The notes under the pieces were generated by a model. The model worked only from the letters and a program-made list of their open reading frames with translations, made no database searches and had not been told where the DNA came from. The position numbers were made by a program, and so were the translations under genes. Shown in pieces: positions 1 to 12,000 of a stretch of DNA of 64,000 bases. Position 1 is the stretch's first letter; every line of letters begins with the position of its first letter. Origin of the DNA: Bilabrum cf. latius (Eukaryota > Bigyra: Bicosoecida > Bigyra > Bicosoecida); assembly GCA_965178125.1 (NCBI GenBank), contig OZ237737.1, positions 1,178,001-1,242,000 on the forward strand, given 5' to 3'.

Positions 1-3000
1 TTGGCCTCCTGCTGCCTCCTCAGCAGGTCCTGCACCACGGGCCAGCTCAGTGCCTCGGGCCACCCGTGCTCGCCCGTCTAGGCCATCAGCACTTGGTCGA
101 TCTCCACATCCTCGGCGTGGAACTCGGTCTCGCCACCCGACTGCGCCAGCTGCTTGGCCTTCCTCTGGGCCTTCAAGAACATCGGGTTCGTCTGCGCCGC
201 GGCACCCACCTCCAGATCATCTGGCGCATCCTTACCGCCGGACTTGCCACGGTCACCCGTGAAGCGCATCGACTTCTCGCGCTTGGCCTTCTCCTCAGCC
301 GACTCGCAGCTGAACGTGTTGCGGGCCACGTCCGGACACAGCGCATTGCTGAACTCGTAGAACAGCACGATGGCCAGGTACACCAGACTCGTGATCACGA
401 TGACCATCGTCAGGATCGCAGCGGAGTCGCGCTGGGCCTCGAAGCCCGGACGCTGCAGGTACTCCGACTCGAAGATGATGCCGGCCAGGCACACCAGGAT
501 GCAGCTGAACAGCAGCACAGCCTCCACCGTGTTGGCGTCGAAAGCCACCTCGCTCGCAAGCGTGCCCAGCGGCTTGCCCTCCTGCGCCCGCCTCCACAGG
601 TTGCGGTGCATCTCCAGCCGCTTCTGGTCTCGCAGTACCTTGGAGATGTTGTTGGCCAGCAAGCTGTGCAGCGCGTCGTGCTGCTGCTCCACCATCACGC
701 GATGCTGCTTCACCACGTTGTCCTTCGTGGCTTGACCCGCCATGTACGGCAAGTACCTCACATGCAAAGCGTAGCAGCAGATCAGCACCAGCAGAAGCAC
801 CGCCAGCTGGAACACAACGTTGCGCCGGAACAGCAGCGCGGTCACGGCGATGCAGAACTTTCGCGCGATGATCACCAGGTTCCAGTAGATGAAGTTGATC
901 TGGAAGTAGTAGTACAGCCGACCCACGCTCCTGCGCAGCAAGTTCGTGTTGGGCCCGGTCAGTGTGTCATCGCCCAGACCGTATGCCCGCAACAGCTGGT
1001 CCTCCTGCATCACGCGGTAGTTGCGCCACAGCAGGATAGACACGAACAGAGGGAAGCCCACCGTGTACACCACAAAGCCAATGATGGCGAACGGCAGCAG
1101 CTGCAAGTGCAGCCCACCGCGCTCGTAGCAAGGCTCAAACACGTCGTCCATATACAGCTTCTCGCTGCCGTCGGGGTTCAGCTCGGCGGGGTCCGTGGGG
1201 TTGCAGTTGAAGATCGAAAACACGCTCTGAGTCAGCATCAGGTACAGCACGAAGCAGCCCGTCGTGAACACAGACACAAGCTTGTCCATGTGCGTGCAGC
1301 AGCTCTCCTGCAGCTTGCGGCCCATGAGTAGCAGCTTGTTCAGAGACAGCATCACGTGCACCACCATCAGAATGGCCAGTGCCGCCACGGGTAGCAGCAT
1401 CAGCGCCGCCCACTTCAGACCGAAGCTCAGGCTCGGTACCATGCACTCGGGGGCCGTGATCTCCAGGTTGAGGTTGAACGCTGACAGGATCGTGAACAGG
1501 TCGCGCAGCAGGTTAGGGAAAGCAATGCGAGACGTGCTGAAGATGGCCAGCACCTGCATATAGTCCACGGCGATCATCAGAGTGGACAGCGTCAGGTTGC
1601 GCTTGTTCAGGTAGTACCCCAGCGAGCATGCCAGGATTGCACCCACCACGAACACCGCCACGATGATCTCGGGGTTCTGGGGGCACTTGGCGCACCGACC
1701 GGCCAGCTTGTAGTGGTTGGGGGCGCACTGCGAGCACCGCTCTCCGGCGTAGTTGCTGGCGCACATGTTGTTCCCCACGCACGCGTCCTGCGGCTCGCAA
1801 GCCAGCACCACATGGCACACATAGTCAGGCCCAAACCGTGCCCGCTCATCGGGGCAGTAGATGTTGCCCCGCTCCGAGTTCGCGGGATCCAGGTACAGCC
1901 ACCACCCAGCCGTGGCCACGGGCAGGTAGTCGTGGTCCTCGAAGCATGCGCCACCCTCGGGACACGGCACGCACAGCTCGCCGGCACGGCCGTAGAAGCC
2001 GGTGCCAGGGGTCACGCCAGCCTGGATGCCGGCCGCCTTGGCCATGCTCAGGGCAGTGGTCTGGGCCGCGTTGAGGACCGAAGGGGGAGGCGTCGTGCTG
2101 CTGCCGTTTGCGCCACCCAACGCCTGCTCCTGCCCAGCCTGCTGCGCTACAAGGCCCAGCAGCTCGTCCTCGCTGAAGCCGTACTCCTGGAGCGCGAGAG
2201 AGTACGCCTGGTCATACTGGCCCCAGTCCACAGAGCCGCCCTGGCACCTCGCCCAGTACACGAAGCTCGACCCAGTCGCCAGCGTGTTCTCGTCAGAGTC
2301 CACAGACAGCTGCACCGCCTGCGCTGCCACGTCCATGCTGATGTTCTTCAGTCCCACAGTGTCCCGAGGCGCATCGCACACCAACGCGCGACCTGCGGCC
2401 ACGGCACCTGGCGGGGGCCCGCTGCCAGAAGAGTCCTGGGCAGTGGCGCCATTCGATGCCCGGGCCTGCCTGGCAGCAGCATCGGCCGACACATCGCGCA
2501 CCTCGGAGCACTCCAGCCCGCCCACCATCACCGACAGATTCGCGGCCAGGATCGTGCCAGTGGCATCGGCGAAGTTCGCCCCGTAGAATGTCACCGTGTC
2601 TCCGCTGGCATCCGCCGGGAAAGGGCTCATGTAGTCGATGCGAGGCGGATCGTACGAAAAGTCGATCACCGATCCATCGGAATCCAGCAGCCGGTTGGAT
2701 CGCTGCGGGGCATCGTACCCGGTGAATACCGCGATGGCCAGCATCGTGCCGATCCCGTCCGGCATCGTGCACTCGATCTCGTCATGGCCCCAAGACGGCA
2801 CCAGCCCCGCAGGCTGGTCCTCCACGCACTCCTTCCAACGAGCCGGGAAGCGACCGCCATCGATGTCAGTAGGATCGAACACCGTGGCATCGCGCTGCTC
2901 GTTGTGCGCGATCAGCACACGGCGCCTGAAACGGTACAGGTAGCGCGCGCGGCGAGCCTGCGCCACGGGCGACGTGTCTGCGACTGGGACGGACTGCAGC

Positions 3001-6000
3001 TCCCTGCGGCTGCTGCCCGCGTCATCATCGCCCGAGATGCCGGGCACCAAGGCCTCGTTGGCTCTCTGCATACCAAGCGACTCGCCCCGGATCCGGATGC
3101 GGAATCCACCCGTGGTCGCGCAGCAGCCCAGGTTGGCGCCCAGCGGATCACCGCGGTCGTCGTATACGCCGAGCACCTTGGGAGGCTGGTACGACAGAGG
3201 CAGCGAGACGGGTGATTCCAGCCCGGCAGATGTGATCCACACGCGGTTGGTGCGGCCCTCCCCCTCGGGCACTTCCACCACCACGCGGCGGTGCGAGTGG
3301 GACACCACGCGGGCATAGCGAGGAGTCGGGTCGGCCTGGTCCGTGCCCACTACTCGCACAGCGACCGCCCCTGCAGCGTATGCCTGCTCGGCATCCAGCA
3401 CAGTCAGGGTACCGGAGCCCAGTGCCAGCTGAGTGCCTAGCCCGGAGTTCTCGCCAGCCTGCAGATCAGGCCTCCTTGCCTCCAGCTCAGACCACAGCAT
3501 GGCCGACTGAAGGCTTCCGATGCGACGCAGGTGCGCCAGCGCTGCGGGCGAGGCAAATGACCGGCCCTCCAAGGTGAGGTTCACCGGCACGCGGGTCGGG
3601 GGTGCGCCAGGGGTCAGCCGCTGCACCATACCAGATGGGATAGCAGCGCGATCCAGGGCCTGCAGCACCGGTGGTGCATATGCAAACCGAGCACCAGCAT
3701 CAACGGGCCTAGAGCTCTGGCCCTACACAGACACGCGCACCCACTTCTGGTCACCTGCGCCCTCAGGCAGCTGCACCACCAGGCGCCGATCCGTGTGCAT
3801 CACCACCTGCATGGGCAGGCACTCCTCCATCGTGGACGGTGCCACGCCGGGCTGGTCCCGTGCGCTCTGCGGCTGGGCACCCAGGTCGCACAACTCTACC
3901 ACAGCAGGCCCGAACACCTCTGCGGCCTCGGTGCCAGCTGCCACGCTGGCCCAGTCGCGGCCAAAGCCGTCACCGTCGATCACCAGCGTCACGCGATCGC
4001 CCGACTCGGTCGGGTACGTTGCAATGTCAAAGTCACCAGACCCAGACCCGCCCGTTCGGCTGCCATGGTATGCCTCGTCTCCAGCATCGGGGGCGCTCAC
4101 AGTCACGCTGTCCACGCGAGGCCGCATGTAGTCGAAGCGCGGACTGGGCGGGGGCGCAGGCGGGCCAGTGCCGCCCACACGGTTGTCCTCGGATGACGCC
4201 AGAGGACCACCGAAGCCAGCAGCAGATGACAACGAGAAGCCGTCCTCCAGAGGGGCCAGCTGAGGCAGGCCCACATCCATCACCAGTCGCCATCCAGTGC
4301 CCTGCCCAGCTGGCAGCTCCGCAGTCACGGCATCATCTGTCCAGGACACCACGCGCAGATAGTTCCGCGTCTCGGATGCACGCCCAGGGAACTGCTTCAC
4401 CAGTGCCAGTCGACCCAGAGGGGGGCTCAGAGCCTGTGTGGACTCGGCAGACGGCAGACCGACCGACCCAGGAGAGGCCGAGTCGGCGCGCCACACGCAG
4501 TCAGGGAAGCGGCAGCGGGCGCGGCAGCCAAGCACGGGACCTCCGCCGGGCCCGCCAGTGGGAGCCACCACGAACTGCTCGCATCCTGAAGACACGGCGC
4601 ACCCACCTGGCCACATGCGGGCGCCAGTGCCGGGTGAAGCAGGGTCGAACGTGCCAGAGCGGCACTGCGCGTCAATCGCAGACCAGTTGCCGAAGTCCTG
4701 TCCGCGGATCGTGATGAGAGTTCTAGCTGTTCCCTCGACGGGAGCGTCAGGCATGGCAGGGTCGGTCGCCACGAAGCCCACCTGTGTCAGCGTGGGCACT
4801 GGCGTGGACGATCCAGACGAGCCTGAGCCTGAGCCAGAGCCAGAGCCCGAGCCAGACGTGCTGCTGTCGTTGTTAAGCTACCGCGCGAACAGCAGCCGGC
4901 TCGATGCAGTGCCCGATGCCACTGTACCAGATGTACGGATCACAATGGGCGAGCTGGCGCTGCCGGGACCAGTCGAGCCGGCCATCCAAGCCACGGTCGC
5001 GGTGTCGCTGCCCTGCGATGGCACGCTCACCTCGCCCAGACGAGGCTCCCGGAAATGCACCGTGATGCGCTCGCCCGGCTGCGTGTCGGACAGCACCTGC
5101 ACGGCGCGAGACCGACCGAAGCCGCGCGGCACCTCGCATCGCACCGTGTAGATCTCATCACCGGGACCCACGGTCTCCACAGTCTGCGGAAGGTACGCGC
5201 GAGGCATCGCGGTGGGCGTGCCCGACTGTCCGATGCGGTGGTCGCACGAAGGGCACAACGACTCGTCAAGCGAGCAGTCACTGCAGAATGTCCGGCTGTC
5301 CGGTGGCGGGATGCACCGCGCGCCGTCCACAGTGATGGATGCCCGGGCTCCGAAGAAGCGACCGCGCAGCTCCAGCACGTACGTGCCGTTGGAGTACAGG
5401 ATGCTCTGCTCCTCCAGGCCGTCGCGCAGGGAAGGAAGCAGCTCGGCCGGGAAGTCTGTGAACTGCGCAGCCGGACTGCGGCGCCCAGTGCGGTCCACGA
5501 TTGTGATGTTGCCGCTGCGGCGGCCCTGCGTGGCCGCGCCGCGCTCCAGCAGCCTGTACGTGCAGTTGACCATCGTATGCTCCTTGGGCGGGTCGCACCG
5601 GAGCGAGCTCAGCAGGTCGGCCGGGGCAGCCTCATCGTCGTCCTCGCCAGTGGCCAGGGCATCGTGCACCGACCCATCCTCGCCCATCAGCACCACGCGG
5701 GGCACAAGGCCCAGATCCCGACCCTCGATCTCCAGCAGCAGCACAGTGTCGTCGCCAGCCAGTTTGCCCACACGGACAGCCTCAATCAGAGGCTCGTTGT
5801 ACCTCAGCTCGGCAGGCACGGAGAACTGGCGATCCACGCCGGTCACCGGCCCGGCCGTGCGAGGAGTGTCATCTGGTCCAGTCGACACGACCAGGTCCAG
5901 AGGGCCTCCCTCTCCAGCCGGGAGCTGCACACGCACCAAATGCCTCTGGCGGTACCACGTCTCCGTCACCCTCCATGCATCGGGCTGCTGGGCAGCACCG

Positions 6001-9000
6001 CCGAGCGGGTTGGGGGCATCACGAGACACGCGCGGGTCCGAAGTACTGCTGAACACGGGCTCCATGATCACGCGCCGCAGGAACCGCTCTCCGCTGCGCA
6101 GTGCCGGAGCATCGTCCGCGCCGGTCTCTTCATGCACCCAGTAAGACCGGATGGGGAATCCATACCCAACAGGGATAGGCAGCTGTCCCCCAGGGGGAAC
6201 CACCCCGTCCTGCACAGGCTCGCCCGCCGCCTCCGCAGCGACAGCAGCCCGCCTAGCATCATCTGAGGCCTTGGCCGATGTGACCAGCACGGCCTTCTGG
6301 GCATCATCCAGCACCTTGCCGCTCGCATCCACAGAGAAGTTGCCGAACTGCATCGACACGGTGCGGTTGGGAGATGCATTGGAGTCGATCCGGTGAGCCG
6401 CGTCCGTGAACAGCACAGCATCTGGCAGCAGCACCACCCCGTTCAGCACAACGTCCACACGGGCGGCGGGGTCGCGGAGGCCAAAGTCCCGGCCGATGAT
6501 CTCGATCGGGACACCGCCCGCAGTGGGCACGTCCTCCACTCCCAGGAACACCTGCACAGAACCACCGGCCCCAGCGGCCGCGGCCTCCTCCGCAGTCACC
6601 CGACCATCCGGGCTCACGGACCCGATGTTCGGAGCAGCGTATCCAGCCGCGGTGTTGTTGCTCACACCACCACCAGACGGCACGCCCACGCCTCCAGCGC
6701 CGGGCCCGACGTACCCACCCACGCCCACAGGCGCGCGAGGATCCGACGGCAGCGACGCCTGCCCCTCCACGCTCACGATCCACCTCACGGACGCTCCCAC
6801 TCCAGGAGCAGTCACGCACCGGATCATCGTGTGGCTCATCACCTCGCACTCAGTTGCCGTGTACTCCTGCCCAGATGGACCGTACGTGACGTAATCCAGG
6901 AAGTCGCGCCCGTACAAAGACGTGACTGGCCCGAAGTTCTTGCCGCGGATGTGCACCATCTGCCTGCCGTCCGTCGATGCCTGCCTGGCTCCTGGCCCAT
7001 CCACCGAGTGGATCTCGGGCACGCCGTAGTCCGTGGCGGGCTGCACACTGGTCTGGTTGTCCACCACCACGGTCCACCGGAGGTCCTCGCCAGCACCCTC
7101 CGTGGTCATGCACGTCACCTCAACATGGGCCACACTCACGTAGCAGTCCCTTGCAGTGAACACAACTGGCGGGGGCAGCACGGTGGATCCGTCAGACGAC
7201 GTGGATCCCACCTCCTCGTCCTCGCCAGCCAGACTCGTGAACGGCCGCGAGTACGTCACCAGCTCGAGGTCGCCCATCTCGCCATCCACACCGGTACCGA
7301 AGTTGTCGCCGAGCACCACCACCTTCTGCCACCCGCGGGTGTCGGCATCGCGAGCACCGCTGACGATCACCTGAGTGCCGTTGATGCCTTCGATCACACG
7401 AGGGAACTGCGTGATCACCGGAGGCGCGTAGCTCACCTCCCGCAGCAGGGCGTTGGATCGCTGGCCAGCGATCGTTACACGAACTGCATGATCCCTTCCT
7501 GTGCCCGCCTGTGTGAAGCACTGTGCCTGCACAGATGCAGCGGTCACGTTACATAGCACGCCCTCGTAGTGCATCCACCACGACCCCTGCACCTCCTGTC
7601 CGCCATAGCTCAGCACAGGCGATGCACCACCGAAGGCAGCACCACCCAGCGGTCCCAGCTGGTGAGCCTCCACAGAGACTACCTGGCCACCGCGAGTTGG
7701 GCCACCGTCCCTGCCAGGACCGCCCACTGCGACCAGCACTGGGGGCCTGTAGTCCGTCCGGAGGAGCTGCTAATCGTAGGAAGTAGGAGATGTGGGGATG
7801 TCCGAAGGCAACCCGCCCACCTCCACTCTCCACAGATGCCCGGTACCCACGCCTGCCACAGATTGGCACCGCATCTCGACGTGAGCCACGGTCACCCGGC
7901 ACTGCATGGCCTCGTACAGGAAGCCTTCCAGAGGGGCACCGGCAGGGCCGTACATTGCGGTCAGAGGCTCCATCACACCGGTGCGCGTGCCGCGGCCCAG
8001 GTTGCTGCCTCTGAGGATCACCTCCTCGCCGCCAGTGGTGGACAGCCGGCGGGTGCGCTCCGCCAGCAAGTCATCCGTCACCAGCGGGTCCTCGGATAGA
8101 GTCCCGTTCCCGATCCCACGAGACACCTGCTGGGCCTTGTGCTCAGCGAACACCTCCCTCACCCACCCAAGGGCCACCACCTCCACAGACTACAAAGAAG
8201 GCAGCGCGAATCCGATCTGAGTCACCATGGGGCGCGACACCTGGCCCGCGATCTCCACCTCGAACGACAACTCGCTGCCGATTCCCTCGGGCATCTCGCA
8301 CTCCACACGGGAATGCGAAGCCGTCACAGCGCAGTTCCGCAGCGTATACACCACTGATGATCCATCCGACGTGCGATACGCAAACTCGTTGCCAGTAGCA
8401 TGAGCGCGCACGATCGGCACGGACGGCCACCCAACGGGTCCGAAGAAGTCTCCGTCGATCACGATGCGCCCCCCGCCAGCCGTGGGCAGCACCAGTCCGC
8501 TCGACACCAGGTTGTCAGACGCAGACGCGGCGGCGGTCACGCTCCCGATCACAGGTACCTCGTACGACGTCTGGAACTGGTCCTCGCCATCCAGCACAAC
8601 CGTCTCAGACACACTCAAGTCGTCCACCACGCGGATCGTCCACACGAACCCAGCGCCCGTGCCCACTGGAGCCTCGCACGTCAGCCTCGTGTTGCCGCGG
8701 GCAGGAGCTCCGCCCTCCGACGGGTCCCGGTCCACGTCAAGGTCGGTGGCCCCAATGGTGCACCCCGGCGATGTCAGATCCATCGTGCCCGGGAAGCCAG
8801 TCTCGCTCGGCAGCAGCGCGCGCTGCATGGTGGCAGTGACAGTGGCGCTGCCGCTGGCTGTGCTGCGGCGGTACGCAGTGGGTCCGATGTTGCTGCCGTC
8901 GATGATGGTCACGTTGCCAGCTGCCCGCTGCGCCGCGGTTGTACCCCTGGTATCATGGCGAGGACCAGACACCTGGATCAGAGACATGTCCTCCTCGTTC

Positions 9001-12000
9001 GACACAGTCACCGACACCGTGGCCACGGTCGAAGTCAGCGGGGCATCTGCGCCCTGGGAGAAGGAGTCCGTCACCGTCACGCCAAGGGTGTACGACGTGA
9101 TGTTCTCTCGGTCGATCAGCTGGGGCACGGCTGCTTGCAGCATACCGTCGTTGCCAACGGAGAAAGCGTTGTTCTCGTTGCCTGACACGATCGTGTACGT
9201 GAAGATCGTGCCTGAATCAACATCAGCTGCCACCAGCTGACCCACGGACTCCGCCTGCGAGGCATCTGGGTTCTCCTCCAGCGTGAAGGACGCATCCTGC
9301 AGGGTGGGTCGCTCATTGATGTCCACGATCGTGATGGTGATATTGCCGAAATCGTACAGGTTGCCCTCATCCTTGGCCTCCACTGCCAGCGCATGCTCCT
9401 CGCGCTCCTCGTGGTCGACGCAGTCCGCCGACAGCAGGCTCACCGTGGTGGTCCACTCCGTGGGGGACACGCCTGCACCCGTAGTGCGACTCGCGGATGA
9501 CAGACCGAAGCAAACAGACGGCTGCATGTTGGTGGTCGGATCCAGCAGCCTCAGGGTCAGGGCGGTGTTCAAGTCTTCGTCCCGGATGTCTACAGTGCCC
9601 ACAGCAGTGGAGGCAGTGGCATTCTCCAGGAGAGAGAAGGCGCCGCCACCCACAGAAGGATACTCGGCCACGTCGGTCACTGTGATGTTCACATGGCCAG
9701 CAGTCTGCAGCCGCCCATCACCGTCGTCCTGCGCTGTGAAGAACACCCGGTAGAACGTCTCGTCCTCAAAGTCAAGACCGGTTCCAGCAAGCATCAGCTG
9801 CCCAGACCGAGTCAGCTCGAACAGCGAGGCGCCCAGCTCTGGCTCCACTCTATCGAGAAGGAAGTCCAGGTTGTCGTTGTCCTGGTCCGTACCCAGGGGC
9901 GTGCTGCCCGCGGGCTCGCCGTTCAGCAGCACGGTGCCAGTGAGCGTGGACTCGGGGAAGGTGACCTCCCGCGATGTGACGTCCGGGTTGAAGTTGCTGT
10001 CCAGCAGTCGGATCTGCACGGTGCCCTCGCCCGAGAGCCCCTCTGGATCCGTGACTCGCACTGTCATGTTCCAAGCCTTGAGCACACTGGAAGTGAAGCT
10101 GGGGGCTTCTGCGCTCAGGTACACCGTGCCGTCAGGACGGAGCGCGATCCAGGTCAGGTCAATATGCTTGGTGACGATCGTGTAGTTCAAGTTGGACCGG
10201 TGAGGCACGTTGTTTCTGTTGTCAACGTCTTCTCCCTGCAAGCGAGGGGCCAGCTCCGTCTCAACCGCGGTCTGCTCTCGCACACCGATGTTGTGGTATG
10301 GCAACCACGGGTTCTCGTTCACGTCATCCACGATGACTGTGACGAGGACCGGGTCGCTCTTGGCTCCCTGCGGATCCGTGGCGATGATGGACACCGACTT
10401 GAACACCCCGCTGCTCTCAAAGTCGTATCCTCCGACCGGCACCGTGCCACCAGATGCGGCATTTGTCTGCAGCGTCAGCACACCGGAGCTGCTGATTGCA
10501 AAGTCAGAGGCCTGGGTGTTGTTGGCATCCGTGTCGATCTCGAAGGTGAGACCGGACGTATCGGATGCCCCGTCAGGATCAGTGCCCACCACGGTGCCAA
10601 GGGTGACAGGGGGAGCGTCGTTCTCATCCACGTTATAGGACTAATCCTCCGTGACCGATGGAGCCTCGTTCACGTTCAGCACCGTGATGTTGAAGGTTGC
10701 AGACACCTTGGCTCCCTGGCTGTCCTCAAGCTCGAGGGTAACGCGGTGGTAGGCAGATGTCTCGAAGTCCAGCTCTTGGCCCAGCCGAAGTGTGCGAGTG
10801 TCCTGGTCTACCAGAAACGGCTGATCCGCCATCACAAAACCACCTGCATCAATGCTCAGCACGCGCAGGGTGTGTGACTGCTGCTTGGGGGTAGTGGTCA
10901 GGAAGCGGCCCTCGTTGTCAGGGTCCGTGAAGTTCACAGCAGCACCCACTACATCGCCCACGCCCAGCGTCTCGTGCACGGTGACGCCCTGCGGCATCAG
11001 CACCGGATCCTCGTTCACCGCGGTCACCGCAATGGTCACGCTGGTGGTCGTGGACAAACGGTTCGAGTTGTCGTTGTCCAGCCCAGAGTCCTGCACCGTG
11101 ATGTCGATCTCGTGCGATGCTGCCGTCTCGAAGTCCAGGCCCTGGGTGCCTGCACCATCCACCGCTCCCGCGCTCGAGACGGTGATCCGCCCCGTGGAAG
11201 AATCAATCGCGAAAAAGCTGGCCTGACTGCCACCCGAAATCGAGTATGTCAGCGTGCTTGGGTCATCTTCGTCGTCAGCAGACACGGTGCCCACCTCGCC
11301 TCCCTAGTTGGCACCCTCGCTGATCTTGAGGCCGATGAGCGTGATGGGCGTGAACACCGGCGCCTCGTTTCCATTGAGTGCCGTGATGGTGACGGACTGC
11401 TTGATGCCGATCTCTCCGTCGTTCGCCTCCACCTCGATCGAAAAGGTGCGCTCGCCTTGGATCTCGTAGTTGAGTTGGGAGCAGTCGGCCACCGTTATGG
11501 TGCCTGTCGAGCTGCCAATGGCAAACGCGCTGCGGTCATTTCGCGAGATACTGTACGTGATCGTGGTGCCGGCATCAGCGTCAGTGGCCTGCACGCCCTT
11601 GTCCGTGGAGGATAGGCCGTCGCCGTCCGAGCACGTCTCGATGGCACTGAACACGTAGTTGGTGCGCACCCACGTGGGCGGCTCGTTGCGGTTGATGATG
11701 TTGATCGTCACCGTGGTCTGGGCAGACAGCTCGGGATTCCCGTCGTCCACCACCCTGACCACCAGCGAGTATCGATTCACCGTCTCGAAGTCCAGGCCCT
11801 CTTTGGCCACGCTGATCAGCCCAGAGCACCGACTGATCCGGAAGAAGCCGTCGTCGTTGCCCGACACAATGGAGAACAGTAGCTCCTGGAATTGATCCTC
11901 GTCCGACGCTCCGATCTCGTCGCCCACGGGGGTGTCGATCTCGGAGCCCTCCTCCACTGATCGCACTGGGCTGCTCTCCAGCACAGGCGGGTCGTTGCGG

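Noticed and set aside
1713-3215. Long plus-strand ORFs opposite receptor A (also 66-1331, 5055-6266, 9693-10877)
   Set aside because: Their composition (His, Arg, Gln, Ala) is that of mirror frames of GC-rich coding DNA; the opposite strand has clear IPT/TIG, cadherin and membrane domains.
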